From NCBI GenBank assembly GCA_964590315.1, contig CAZPVS010000005.1:1-60607 (forward strand): a stretch of 60,607 bases of DNA, written 5' to 3'. This document shows positions 44,178-53,111 of this stretch, piece by piece; position 1 is the stretch's first letter; the number at the start of each line of letters is the position of its first letter. The position numbers and the translations under genes were made by a program. A model generated the notes under the pieces. It did no database searches, had not been told where the DNA came from, and saw only the letters and a program-made list of their open reading frames with translations. This DNA is from JALRHH01 sp964590315 (GTDB taxonomy: Bacteria; Patescibacteriota; Saccharimonadia; Saccharimonadales; JALRHH01).

Positions 44178-44374
44178 GTCTGCGAGCTTATCCCCTCTGT
44201 AGTAAAATTAATGGGGTGTGTATAGCGGAAGAATCAACCCTTCGCATAATAGCTGGGTTAATAAACGGAAAAACGATAATCGCTTGCGAAAGCACAAAGG
44301 AGCGAGAACGGTCAGTCAAATGTTCGTGCGGCTGTGTTTTGGCAAGCATTATATTGTTTATCGTGCTGTAAACA

Positions 44375-44450
44375 CCATAACCGTAGCATAACTGAGCCAT
44401 AAACACAAGCGCTACAGATAATAGCTATAGGTTTTTAACCATAACCGTAG
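44375..44450. repeat. Spaced direct repeat CCATAACCGTAG upstream of the beta-solenoid protein gene
   Basis: CCATAACCGTAG occurs at 44375-44386 and 44439-44450, the second copy ending 4 nt before the ATG at 44455. The 44178-44454 gap otherwise shows no supported gene. The repeat could be an operator, but no regulator is linked. Confidence 0.5.
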
Positions 44451-44454
44451 TATT

Positions 44455-45498
44455 ATGAATTTAAATAGATTTGGTATGGAAAATAAGCCTGAAGACACAA
44501 ATGATCCGAATAACTTGGGGAGCACAACTACACCTGTAGATGCCCCTGATACTGGTAGTGCAACCGAAGGCTTGAGCTTAGAGGGCACTGCCGACACTGC
44601 GCGGGAAGCAGTAGAAGAAGAAAAGCTTGCCGCAGCAAAAACAAAGAGGCCGAGCGGCAACCCCATACTAGGCCTCATACAGCATCTCAATATATATCTG
44701 CTTCTCTTCATGTTTATCATTGTTCTTGCAGCGGGTATCGTGCTTGTCGGCGTGCAACGCAACAAAAAGACCGACACACCCACGACTATCAATACACAAA
44801 CGCTCTCTCCAGAAGAGCTCAAAAAACTTACAGAAAGTGAACAGAAAGTCGGTGATCCCAAGTCAACGCTTGCAATTGAATCAAACGCAATTTTCAGCGG
44901 TAAAGTACTCATACGAGACAGTTTGGATGTTGCCGGAACGATCAAAGTTGGCGGCTCTCTGAGTTTGCCCGGCATTAGTGTCTCCGGTGACAGTAGTTTT
45001 GACCAGATCCAGGCAAACAGCTTACGGATTACGGGAGATACTTCCGTCCAAGGACAACTAAACGTTCAAAAGGGTATAAACGTCAGTGGCGGTGGTACGT
45101 TTGGCGGGCCAATATCCGCTCCATTACTCACGGTTCAGAGTCTCCAGCTCGCTGGTGACCTGCAAATAACCCGACATATCGATGCAGGAGGCGGCACACC
45201 GGGCAAAGTTGACGGTAACGCCCTCGGCAGCGGTGGTACCGTATCAGTCAGTGGCACCGATACTGCCGGTACTATCACCGTGAATACGGGTGGTGGTCCG
45301 GCCGCAGGATGCTTTGTGACGATTAACTTTACGCAACGATTTAGCGGCACCCCCCACATCGTTATTACCCCAGTTGGTTCGGGTGCTGCCAGCCTCAACT
45401 ACTACATTAATCGCACCAATAGTACCTTTAGCGTATGTAGCACCAACGCTGCCGGAGGCGGACAAAGCTTCTCGTTTGACTATATTGCTATCGATTAA
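44455..45498 (+). CDS. Membrane-anchored beta-solenoid-like protein with C-terminal lectin/tail-fibre-like domain
   Basis: A 347-residue protein with an acidic disordered cytoplasmic part (1-60), one transmembrane helix (about 78-100, LLLFMFIIVLAAGIVLVGV), a repetitive beta region with short strand repeats (SGKVLIRDSLDVAGTIKVGG, about 145-260) and a C-terminal domain (about 285-347) ending FSFDYIAID. That end resembles the knob of H-type lectin or tail-fibre proteins. It is probably a cell-surface fibre. Starts at residue 1 or 8 (ATG 44476) are both possible and neither has a clear ribosome binding site. Confidence 0.65.
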   Translation: MNLNRFGMENKPEDTNDPNNLGSTTTPVDAPDTGSATEGLSLEGTADTAREAVEEEKLAAAKTKRPSGNPILGLIQHLNIYLLLFMFIIVLAAGIVLVGVQRNKKTDTPTTINTQTLSPEELKKLTESEQKVGDPKSTLAIESNAIFSGKVLIRDSLDVAGTIKVGGSLSLPGISVSGDSSFDQIQANSLRITGDTSVQGQLNVQKGINVSGGGTFGGPISAPLLTVQSLQLAGDLQITRHIDAGGGTPGKVDGNALGSGGTVSVSGTDTAGTITVNTGGGPAAGCFVTINFTQRFSGTPHIVITPVGSGAASLNYYINRTNSTFSVCSTNAAGGGQSFSFDYIAID

Positions 45499-45500
45499 AA

Positions 45501-45821
45501 TTAGACGTCGAGAAAAACAACAATTTCATTCTTCTTGACATGCATAATACCTCGTTGAATCGGTATCTTTTCTTCACCATTTTCAGTACGGACAACGATA
45601 TCACCCTCACTTAAAAGGGTCATGAAGTTATGATGCCTAGATAAGACATCGAATGGCCCAGTGTCGTTGGTGGCAGATATACTGGTAGCCACGCCATCAA
45701 AATACACCTTGAAAGGGGCGTATACTTTGACATGCATAATGCTTCCGTCTGTCGAGCTGGCTCCGGCCGAGGTAGGAACCTGTACGTCTTGAGTTGGGGT
45801 ACTATGTGTTTCTTCAGGCAT
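45501..45821 (-). CDS. atpC: F1-ATPase epsilon subunit (beta-sandwich domain only)
   Basis: A 106-residue protein. A Ser/Thr-rich N-terminal extension (1-30) is followed by the epsilon N-terminal beta-sandwich (HVKVYAPFKVYFDGVATSIS, GPFDVLSRHHNFMTLLSEGD). The C-terminal helical hairpin that inhibits ATP hydrolysis in E. coli epsilon is absent. It is last in the atp operon, 14 nt after atpD. Confidence 0.85.
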   Translation of the reverse strand: MPEETHSTPTQDVQVPTSAGASSTDGSIMHVKVYAPFKVYFDGVATSISATNDTGPFDVLSRHHNFMTLLSEGDIVVRTENGEEKIPIQRGIMHVKKNEIVVFLDV

Positions 45822-45835
45822 ATAGTGGGTCTTAT

Positions 45836-47143
45836 TTACGCAATAATCTCTTCTATGCTTTGTAACGTCTCTTCTCTCGAGTAGAAATCACCAGCCACCC
45901 CAGTGTGCTTGGTCATGACATTCATGTTCTGTGTAAAGTTAGCGATTAGCTTCTTGGCTTTTGCATAATCCGCACGATCTGCCGCAGACAGTTCGTTTTC
46001 TCCAATAATTGCAATGATGCTCTTCAGAGATTCGTATTTTTGTAGCAATGCCTGGACCTGCACACTCAATAAATAGTGCCGGTCCCCTACAACATCAGGA
46101 GTCAGAAGGGAAGAACTCGTCTTGCTCAGGTCGACAGCCGGACGAATACCCTGCTCTGCTACTTTACGGGAGAGCACGATAACACTATCAAGCTCGTGCT
46201 GAATAAGCTGTACCGCGGGGTCGGATAAATCGTCTGCTGGGACATAAATTGTCTGAACAGAGGTAATAGAACCCTTTTCATTAGAACTCAAGCGATCTTG
46301 TAACACCTTGATATCAGAAAAGATAGTTGGCTCATAGCCACCTTCGTTCGGGATTTGGTCTAAAATTGTCGCAAGCTCGTTTCGTGCCTGGATAAAACGG
46401 TAGATATTGTCGGCAAAGAAAAGGATGTCCTTGCGTTCCTCATCACGAAAATGCTCCGCAAGCGCGACAGAAGAAACGGCGATCAAAGAACGCTGCACAG
46501 GATTCTCATTCATCTGCGCAAAAAACATGCATGTGTTCTTCAGCAGGTCATTTTCCCGTAACGTATCCCATAGTTCGTGGCCTTCACGGATACGCTCACC
46601 AATGCCGGAGAAGAATGACAGGCCACTCCCTGATCGCGCGATGTTATTAATCAATTCCATAGTGAGGACCGTCTTACCGACACCGGCACCACCGATAATG
46701 CCAATTTTACGACCTTTTACAAACGGGGTGAAGAAATCAATCACCTTGATACCAGTTTCCAATATCTCTGGCTTCTGAATCTTAAACTCTGTGGAGCGGC
46801 CAGGAAGTTTTAGGATGTCTTTGCGAGGCGTGTTGGGATCACCTACGGGACCGCCACCATCGAGTGGATCCCCAAGGGCATCAAGGATACGACCAATTGT
46901 GACCTCGCCTACCGGTATCTCAATACCCCGGCCTGTTCGGTCGACTTGCATTCCCTTTTGGATCCGGCGATCACTACGAACGTTTAAGCACATGGCCACA
47001 CCATTTGGTTCAAGATGGTCAACAAGTAATTTGGTGTCATGGCCATTCTGAACCACGATGACTTCACCAACAAAAGGAGATTGATCGTCAAACTGCACGC
47101 GTACGACTAGATCTTTGATAGATACAACAAGACCGGAATTCAT
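45836..47143 (-). CDS. atpD: F1-ATPase beta subunit
   Basis: The catalytic subunit, 435 residues, somewhat shorter than usual (about 460-480). Walker A is GGAGVGKT (151-158), the catalytic Glu is in GERIREG (182-188), Walker B is DILFFADNIYRF, and SITSVQTIYVPADDLSDPA is conserved. The DELSEED lever region reads ENELSAAD, losing two acidic residues. Sequence is diverged but all active-site residues are kept. It overlaps atpG by 4 nt. Confidence 0.94.
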   Translation of the reverse strand: MNSGLVVSIKDLVVRVQFDDQSPFVGEVIVVQNGHDTKLLVDHLEPNGVAMCLNVRSDRRIQKGMQVDRTGRGIEIPVGEVTIGRILDALGDPLDGGGPVGDPNTPRKDILKLPGRSTEFKIQKPEILETGIKVIDFFTPFVKGRKIGIIGGAGVGKTVLTMELINNIARSGSGLSFFSGIGERIREGHELWDTLRENDLLKNTCMFFAQMNENPVQRSLIAVSSVALAEHFRDEERKDILFFADNIYRFIQARNELATILDQIPNEGGYEPTIFSDIKVLQDRLSSNEKGSITSVQTIYVPADDLSDPAVQLIQHELDSVIVLSRKVAEQGIRPAVDLSKTSSSLLTPDVVGDRHYLLSVQVQALLQKYESLKSIIAIIGENELSAADRADYAKAKKLIANFTQNMNVMTKHTGVAGDFYSREETLQSIEEIIA

Positions 47144-48003
47144 GCGGGGGCTCCTGCTTTAGACTTTTTCATGCCATTGATACTTTCTTTTAGGCGCTCA
47201 TCTTTGATTGCTCGACGGGCACGGTTATAGTCCAGATGGAGTTCATTTTTGGTTTCATCTGCCCGAGTATGAGAGGCAGACATAGCGCGAAATCGAGAAG
47301 CATACTGCGCTAGTTTAGAATTCAATATGAGCTGGCTCATGGCAATCTGCATCATGGACCGCTCAAGGTGGTCAACAACGTCGTAGGTACTCGGCTCAAA
47401 GATGTAGTTTGCCTCGCTAATCACCTCGTCGGGTTTGTCGATGTCTTTTCCCTTACTTGTTACTGCAGTAGATAATTCGATACTTTTCACTTCTTGTACC
47501 ATGAGAGACACATACTCCTGATAAAATACTGTGGTTTTTGCATAACGCTGTACTTCACGAATAATAGGGGTCACGTTGATGTTCTTATCCTTACTTGGGA
47601 GCTTAAAGTATTTTTCATACGTAATCCCCCGCTGCGCCAACTGTATTGCTCCGTGATGCCCGATAACAACAATCTCGTTTTTGTCTTTGTCGTATGTCTG
47701 TAACATGAGCTGGATAAGCTTTTGGTCGATATCTCCACTAAAGCCGCCTTCTGCCGTAATAATGATATAAAGTTCCTTATCGATGACCGCAATTTCTGAC
47801 TGACTCCGTCCAAAACCGAATATTGCACTGACATGCAACTGGGAATATATGTGCCATAGTTCATTAAAAAATTGTGTCGCCTGGAGTACTTGGTTCTTAA
47901 CCTGAGCAATTCGCATACTGGCAATACCTTCAAACACGCTGGTTAATTCCACCAACGTTCCCATCGCCATTTCTTCGCGCTCTATTTCACTCGGTCGTTT
48001 CAT
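47140..48003 (-). CDS. atpG: F1-ATPase gamma subunit
   Basis: The rotor shaft, 287 residues, with N-terminal helix (EIEREEMAMGTLVELTSVFE), a middle Rossmann-like part (SEIAVIDKELYIIITAEGGFSGDI) and C-terminal helix (SRFRAMSASHTRADE). The last corresponds to the R-x-x-A-M-x-x-A-x-x-N motif, here with His at the position of the usual Asn. It overlaps atpA and atpD by 4 nt on each side. Confidence 0.9.
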   Translation of the reverse strand: MKRPSEIEREEMAMGTLVELTSVFEGIASMRIAQVKNQVLQATQFFNELWHIYSQLHVSAIFGFGRSQSEIAVIDKELYIIITAEGGFSGDIDQKLIQLMLQTYDKDKNEIVVIGHHGAIQLAQRGITYEKYFKLPSKDKNINVTPIIREVQRYAKTTVFYQEYVSLMVQEVKSIELSTAVTSKGKDIDKPDEVISEANYIFEPSTYDVVDHLERSMMQIAMSQLILNSKLAQYASRFRAMSASHTRADETKNELHLDYNRARRAIKDERLKESINGMKKSKAGAPA

Positions 48004-49541
48004 GACTTGGTCTCCGCAGGTTGTTTGGTGGTTTTATCTTTCTGCTTGTCGGCCTGTACATCGGGTTTGTCAGTTGTGTTATCTGAGGGTGGTGTTACTT
48101 CAGCTTTCTCTGGAGCTTTTGAGAGGGGACTTGCTTTGAGCTTTAGTTCATCGCGAACGTGCTCATATTGATCATCACTGGTAACCTTCGCAACATAATC
48201 AGTGACGTTCAGCTTCAGCACGCTAATGTCCAGTGGGATATTGCTATCAGCATGCAGTACGATATCGAGCATCATCTGCTGGGCCAATAATGAATAGGTG
48301 TCGGTGGGACTCTGAGTCATGAGTTCAAAAAGCCGCTTACCAATCTCAAGTGCCCGTTTTGCTTCGGCTGCCAGTTCGGTTCCAAAGTGTGAGAACTCTT
48401 CTGCTTGACGGTAATCAGCCAGGAGCTTTAGGGTCTCGGCCGCCAACGCCTTTTGACGCTTGTTGTGTCCAATACCACCGGCACGGGTAACGGATAAACC
48501 GATATTTACCGCGGGGCGAATTCCGTTTCTGAAGATGTCCATATCCAGAATCCACTGTCCATCCGTAATAGACATGATGTTTGTTGGCAGGTAAGCAGTA
48601 ATATCACCACCAGCGGCATTTACAACTGGGATGCTGGTAAGATGGGCACCGGTGCTCTCAAGCCGTCCAGCACGCTCTAATAAGCTTGAGTGGGCATAGA
48701 ACATATCACCTGGGTATGAGTCACGGCCTGGGCTAACGCCTGACATCAGGGCGACTTCACGATAGGCGTGAGCATGAGAAGTCAGATCGTCGTAGATGAT
48801 AATCGTGTCCTGATTGAGTTGCTGCCACAAATATTCCGCCATTGCACACGCAACGTAGGGGGCAATGTAGCTAGTGATAAGTGACTCAAACATGGTGCTC
48901 ACTACCACGATCGCTTTATCCATACTACCCGTGTCCTGCAAACGCGTCAGCAAGGTATCAACATCGCTCCGGCGCTTGGCAATGAGCGCGTACACGACAA
49001 CCTGGTCTGTATTTTTCTGATTAATGGTTAGCTGTGTAACCAAGGTACTTTTACCTGATTTATTATCCCCAAGGAGGGCCATACGCTGGCCGCGGACTAT
49101 AGGAAACAGAGCATCAACGGTAGTTACGCCGCTTTCAAGCTGATCGCTTAGGAGTTTACGTTCGTAGAGTGGAGGCGCTGTATTGAAGACGGGCCAGGCT
49201 GCATCAGCGGCAATCGGCCCCTTGCCATCAAGCGGCTCACCCGTAACACTAATAACTCGCCCGATAAAGTCCTTACCGACTTTGCAGACAAGTTCCTGGT
49301 GTTGTACGACGGCGACCATGCCAATACGCAGTACATCACTTCCAAGGTGTAGCACCATAACATGATCATGTCCAACCTGGTGTACGAAACCCTTACTACC
49401 ATCTTCGAACATGACCAAAGCATGAACAGCGCAAGGCTGTAACCCAGACATACGCACGAGAAACTTATCTACTGCCGTCACTTCACCAACCGGATGGCCG
49501 GCACTCACTAAGCGATCAAAGTGTTGGTTACCACTGGTCAT
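48000..49541 (-). CDS. atpA: F1-ATPase alpha subunit
   Basis: The 513-residue non-catalytic nucleotide-binding subunit. The Walker A reads GDNKSGKS (158-165), compared with the usual GDRQTGKT. DTIIIYDDLTSHAHAYREVALMSGVSPGRDSYPGDMFY is conserved (Walker B and the following loop), including the Arg finger region (NIGLSVTRAGG). A 45-residue Lys/Pro/Asp-rich tail at the C-terminus is unusual. It overlaps atpH and atpG by 4 nt. Confidence 0.94.
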   Translation of the reverse strand: MTSGNQHFDRLVSAGHPVGEVTAVDKFLVRMSGLQPCAVHALVMFEDGSKGFVHQVGHDHVMVLHLGSDVLRIGMVAVVQHQELVCKVGKDFIGRVISVTGEPLDGKGPIAADAAWPVFNTAPPLYERKLLSDQLESGVTTVDALFPIVRGQRMALLGDNKSGKSTLVTQLTINQKNTDQVVVYALIAKRRSDVDTLLTRLQDTGSMDKAIVVVSTMFESLITSYIAPYVACAMAEYLWQQLNQDTIIIYDDLTSHAHAYREVALMSGVSPGRDSYPGDMFYAHSSLLERAGRLESTGAHLTSIPVVNAAGGDITAYLPTNIMSITDGQWILDMDIFRNGIRPAVNIGLSVTRAGGIGHNKRQKALAAETLKLLADYRQAEEFSHFGTELAAEAKRALEIGKRLFELMTQSPTDTYSLLAQQMMLDIVLHADSNIPLDISVLKLNVTDYVAKVTSDDQYEHVRDELKLKASPLSKAPEKAEVTPPSDNTTDKPDVQADKQKDKTTKQPAETKS

Positions 49542-50050
49542 GTGGCTACCTCTGCTTTCATCAACCGAGTTAACTCAGCTCTCCTTTCCGTAAAACGGTT
49601 ACGAAGACTAAAATCAAAGTATTTATTGGTTGTGCGCACAACACACCCTGCCCCAATATTAGGCTGGAGGCCTACCTGCAGTAATATAAGCGGGTGAAGT
49701 TCTGATCGGAGCCATGCAACCAGTTTTTGTGTGAAGAGGGGTGAAGGGTCAGCCCCAAAGCTCATGTGAAGCACGGGCGCGTGAAGTTTAACTTCTTGCA
49801 GGAACGCTATCAATCGCTTTCGATCATCCTCATGAAGCATGTTTAGCTTATTGTTATTGATCGTTTCGTCAAACAGTCGACTGGTTTTGGGCAATTTAAC
49901 GGGAGTACCTGGTTCTCGGATAGCTGATTGTTGCATGAAGTTCTCGAGCGTATCGAGCTCGCGCATCAGCCGGCCCAAATCCACTTTTGTGACCACTGTC
50001 ATTGGCAGCTGTAGGATAGATTCAGAAGATGATTGCTCTTTAGGAGCCAT
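49538..50050 (-). CDS. atpH: F1-ATPase delta subunit
   Basis: A 170-residue OSCP/delta-type stator protein. The N-terminal helical domain is poorly conserved; the C-terminal part (IGAGCVVRTTNKYFDFSLRNRF) matches the family. It links subunit b to the top of F1. Its start overlaps atpF by 11 nt and its stop overlaps atpA by 4 nt. Assigned partly from operon position. Confidence 0.82.
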   Translation of the reverse strand: MAPKEQSSSESILQLPMTVVTKVDLGRLMRELDTLENFMQQSAIREPGTPVKLPKTSRLFDETINNNKLNMLHEDDRKRLIAFLQEVKLHAPVLHMSFGADPSPLFTQKLVAWLRSELHPLILLQVGLQPNIGAGCVVRTTNKYFDFSLRNRFTERRAELTRLMKAEVAT

Positions 50051-50660
50051 TTTTCAGATCCTGCAACATCGCTTCTTTATTGGCCTCGAGATCACTAAGG
50101 ATAAACTCAAGTTGATCATTCAAATCAATTTGATCGCCAATCGCAATCAAAACATAGTGATTCACAATATCAGCCATATTGTCTTCAAATCGTTTGACGA
50201 GCCGCTGCTTTTCGTTCTGAATTTCTTGTAACAACTGCTGACCCATAACTTGTCGCTGTTGCTCGATTGCTTCTTGTGTCTTACCAATTGACTCGAGTGC
50301 TAACTGCTTCGCATCGGTGATGGACTGCTCATACTTGGCAAATTCTTCCTGGAGCTTATGCGTAATCTCACTCTTCATATAATCGTTGAGTTGTGATGTC
50401 GTCAGCTGTAAATCCTGCTGCAAGAACATGGCATTTTCACCAATGATTTTCTCAAAGTGCAAACGACCCCTGTTACGGAGTTCTTCTCGAAATTCTTCGT
50501 TAAAAATATGCTCAACATCACGTTCAGCACTCTCACTCAATATCTCTGTCTGACTTTTTACTTTGTTCTTAACACCGCCAAGGCGAAGCGCCAGCCATAT
50601 GAATGATGCCGTTGTCGCACTCAGACTGATTAAGATTAGAACCAACCCCCAGGAGTTCAC
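50040..50660 (-). CDS. atpF: F0 subunit b
   Basis: A 206-residue protein with one N-terminal transmembrane helix (about 5-26) and a long charged helix up to ~160 (for example YEQSITDAKQLALESIGKTQ), the layout of the peripheral stalk. It is longer than E. coli b (156). It is the only F0 subunit in this operon; no subunit a or canonical c is found upstream. Confidence 0.85.
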   Translation of the reverse strand: MNSWGLVLILISLSATTASFIWLALRLGGVKNKVKSQTEILSESAERDVEHIFNEEFREELRNRGRLHFEKIIGENAMFLQQDLQLTTSQLNDYMKSEITHKLQEEFAKYEQSITDAKQLALESIGKTQEAIEQQRQVMGQQLLQEIQNEKQRLVKRFEDNMADIVNHYVLIAIGDQIDLNDQLEFILSDLEANKEAMLQDLKNGS

Positions 50661-50681
50661 TGTAAGTACCCACCTATACTT

Positions 50682-51530
50682 TTATATCTTTAGTAGTAAA
50701 TATACCCCAAAAACGCCAGTTATGAAAACTATCATTCCAGTAATGATGATTTGGAACATGCCACGAACGATAGCTTTCTTGCCAAGCGGGTTACGCCCAA
50801 TAGAGATAATACCGCTCCGAACACCGCCGTACATGAGGATTCCGGCAATAGTAGTACTGACGATAAACACGAACATCGCGATATACACTCGAGTCGCATT
50901 GACCGGCTTACCTGCGATAGATTCACTTGCCTTTTTGAGAATATCCGGCAGATTAGGCTCCGTGGCCTTTAGCAAGGGATTCTTGGCAACGGTAACGTCG
51001 GCCTTCACCCGCCCGATATTGACTGTTGTTTCACCGCCATCGCTATTTTTCACTGTCGTAGTGCTAATTGCGCCGGACTTGCCATCAAAATCGCTTAGTG
51101 CTCGTCCGACCACGATCGGCTCTTTGTCGCTTGCCTTCATGCCAATACCATCGATTGCCGAGACGGCAATGAAATCACCGGCCTTCACAGGCCCGTTTTG
51201 CGTACTAACCAGTACTTCATACTGACCAGTGGTCGCAACAAAGACCTTCTGTCCCTCGTTCGACAGGGTAACAGGCGCATCGTTAGCATCCACTACTACG
51301 CCATGCATCTTCTCGGCTGCATCCTGTTTGACCGCCTCTATTTTCGTCGTATCATCTGTCTTGATAGCAACGAGCATACCCCGCTGCAACGTCTGATCTG
51401 ACTTATAGCCTTGGGTAACTGCTTGCGCCAATATAGGGAATTGTGCGCTCGCAAGTATGAGAAACGAAAGCGCGCTGATAGCGACAAGTCGCTGTACTGT
51501 ACAGAATTTACGGATTTTTGTTTTTAGCAT
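50682..51530 (-). CDS. Secreted/membrane protein with C-terminal subunit-c-like hairpin, upstream of atpF
   Basis: A 282-residue protein with a signal peptide (about 1-37, ending ILAQA), an external beta-rich domain (38-165; GQKVFVATTGQYEVLVS, PIVVGRALSDF), a linker, and a C-terminal hairpin of two transmembrane helices (about 214-234 and 253-281) with a short polar loop IGRNPLGKK. The loop resembles the R-[NQ]-P loop of F0 subunit c. Counting 20 residues on from that Arg, where subunit c has its ion-binding Glu/Asp, this protein has Met. It lies 21 nt before atpF and 41 nt after iscS. Function unknown; it may belong to the ATP synthase or be a separate envelope protein. Confidence 0.65.
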   Translation of the reverse strand: MLKTKIRKFCTVQRLVAISALSFLILASAQFPILAQAVTQGYKSDQTLQRGMLVAIKTDDTTKIEAVKQDAAEKMHGVVVDANDAPVTLSNEGQKVFVATTGQYEVLVSTQNGPVKAGDFIAVSAIDGIGMKASDKEPIVVGRALSDFDGKSGAISTTTVKNSDGGETTVNIGRVKADVTVAKNPLLKATEPNLPDILKKASESIAGKPVNATRVYIAMFVFIVSTTIAGILMYGGVRSGIISIGRNPLGKKAIVRGMFQIIITGMIVFITGVFGVYLLLKI

Positions 51531-51571
51531 AAGTGCTTATAGTATACTGAGCACTTTATCGGTATGCAATA

Positions 51572-52720
51572 TTATGCAGTAAGTCGTGTTAGTGCAGTCA
51601 CCACCTGATGCACATCAGCCTCTGTGGTCATACGACCCATCGTGAAACGAAGACTGGACTGCGCAGCACTATCGCTGAGCCCCATCGCCCGTAAAACATG
51701 GGACGGCTCTTCGTTACTTGCGCTACATGCCGATCCGGCCGCACAGAGAATACCCATAGTATCAAGTTCCATCATCATCCGTTCATTATCGTAACCAGGT
51801 ATCGTGATGTGCACATTATTCGGCAATCGGTACTTCAAAGAACCATTTATCTGCACCTGCGGTATTGCAACTGCAAGTTCGTCAAACCAAAGACGCTGTA
51901 ATACCTTCAAGCGATCCGTCTCTTCATGACGCCGTGTCTGCACGAGTTCAAGCGCCGTTGCAAAGCCAATGATATTTGCAACGTTTTCGGTCCCACTTCG
52001 CAGGCCTCGCTCCTGTCCCCCACCTAAGATTTGGCCGTTGAGTACAATACCGCCGCGCACATACAGTGCACCGGTTTGTTTCGGACCGTAAATTTTGCTA
52101 GCATTTAGCGTCATAAAATCCACTCCCAGTCGAGCAACATGTACATCAAGATAGGCCGGTGCCTGACATGCATCCGTGTGCAGATATAGTGGTAATTCAT
52201 TCTTCGTAGCACGCCGTTGGCTCCGAATATCCTCCAAAATCATTGCAATCTCTCGTATCGGTTGAACAGTACCTACTTCGTTATTGGCATACTGCACGGT
52301 AACGAGCACTGTTCGATCAGTTACAGCGTCAGCAATTTCTTCGGGATTAATCCGGCCATCGGCACCTACAGAGATACGAGTGTGTGTATAACCTACGCTC
52401 GGTGCCAATACCGATTCATGTTCAATTGCACTCGTCACCAGGTGCGCATCAGGATACTGCTGCATGACCCCCTGTATCACAAGGTTATTCGCCTCGGTAC
52501 CGCCAGCTGTGAAAATAATTTCGTTGGGGCGCGTGCCAAGCCAGTGGGCCACTCGACGACGCGCGTTCTCTACCGCCTGGCGAACAACACGAGCCGGCTC
52601 ATATTGGGCAGAGGGATTATAGAATTGCTCACGCAAATATGGCTCCATAGCCGCAAGGACCTCGGTATCGAGCGGGGTAGCCGCAGCATTATCGAGATAA
52701 ATAGTACGCGGGTGCTTCAT
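51572..52720 (-). CDS. iscS: Cysteine desulfurase (IscS/NifS family)
   Basis: A 382-residue PLP enzyme that moves sulfur from cysteine to acceptor proteins. IYLDNAAATPLDTEVL opens the protein, the PLP Lys is in NASKIYGPKQTG, and the catalytic Cys is in the loop AAGSACSASNEEPSHVL. It likely supplies sulfur to MnmA (35068) and to iron-sulfur assembly; no IscU/SufU scaffold is in the window. It follows the small gene at 52743 in the same orientation. Confidence 0.94.
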   Translation of the reverse strand: MKHPRTIYLDNAAATPLDTEVLAAMEPYLREQFYNPSAQYEPARVVRQAVENARRRVAHWLGTRPNEIIFTAGGTEANNLVIQGVMQQYPDAHLVTSAIEHESVLAPSVGYTHTRISVGADGRINPEEIADAVTDRTVLVTVQYANNEVGTVQPIREIAMILEDIRSQRRATKNELPLYLHTDACQAPAYLDVHVARLGVDFMTLNASKIYGPKQTGALYVRGGIVLNGQILGGGQERGLRSGTENVANIIGFATALELVQTRRHEETDRLKVLQRLWFDELAVAIPQVQINGSLKYRLPNNVHITIPGYDNERMMMELDTMGILCAAGSACSASNEEPSHVLRAMGLSDSAAQSSLRFTMGRMTTEADVHQVVTALTRLTA

Positions 52721-52742
52721 GGGTGCTTCCTCGTATTAATCC

Positions 52743-53111
52743 CTAGTGTGCGAAGGAATAGATTTCAGACTGGATTCGTTGATAGTACTGGCTTGCGGCT
52801 TCGTAGAGTCGTGCGGCCTCACGGTCGCTGACCCGTTGATACGTTCCGCCCTGTGACTTCAGGATACCATTTGATCGAACATCATACCGAGTCGTCTGTA
52901 CGCGGGGCGTACCATCGGTGTCAGTCCATTCTTCATGCCATATCCAGGTGTGCTTATCCAAGCAAAAGAATTCGCGCCGGTGCCCAAATGGTATAGTTCC
53001 GAACAACTCGCCGCCCAGCTTTGCTTCATGACGAATCAAATTACGGTACAGTTCCGCCTTACGTTCTTCTTGGCGCTGTTTAGTAACAATAGTTAGTAGT
53101 TTACGCAGCAT
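52743..53111 (-). CDS. Protein of unknown function (metG-tatD-iscS operon)
   Basis: A 122-residue soluble, basic, Arg/Tyr/Glu-rich protein with FGHRREFFCLDKHTWIWHEE as its most distinctive segment. The frame is open to 53189, but the ATG at 53111 overlaps the previous gene's stop by 11 nt and is the natural coupled start. No domain recognised; position suggests a house-keeping link to the operon. Confidence 0.65.
   Translation of the reverse strand: MLRKLLTIVTKQRQEERKAELYRNLIRHEAKLGGELFGTIPFGHRREFFCLDKHTWIWHEEWTDTDGTPRVQTTRYDVRSNGILKSQGGTYQRVSDREAARLYEAASQYYQRIQSEIYSFAH

Noticed and set aside
44188..44406. 72-codon minus-strand ORF in the gap before the beta-solenoid gene
   Set aside because: No ribosome binding site and no conserved look; it covers the region with the direct repeat that is better read as regulatory.
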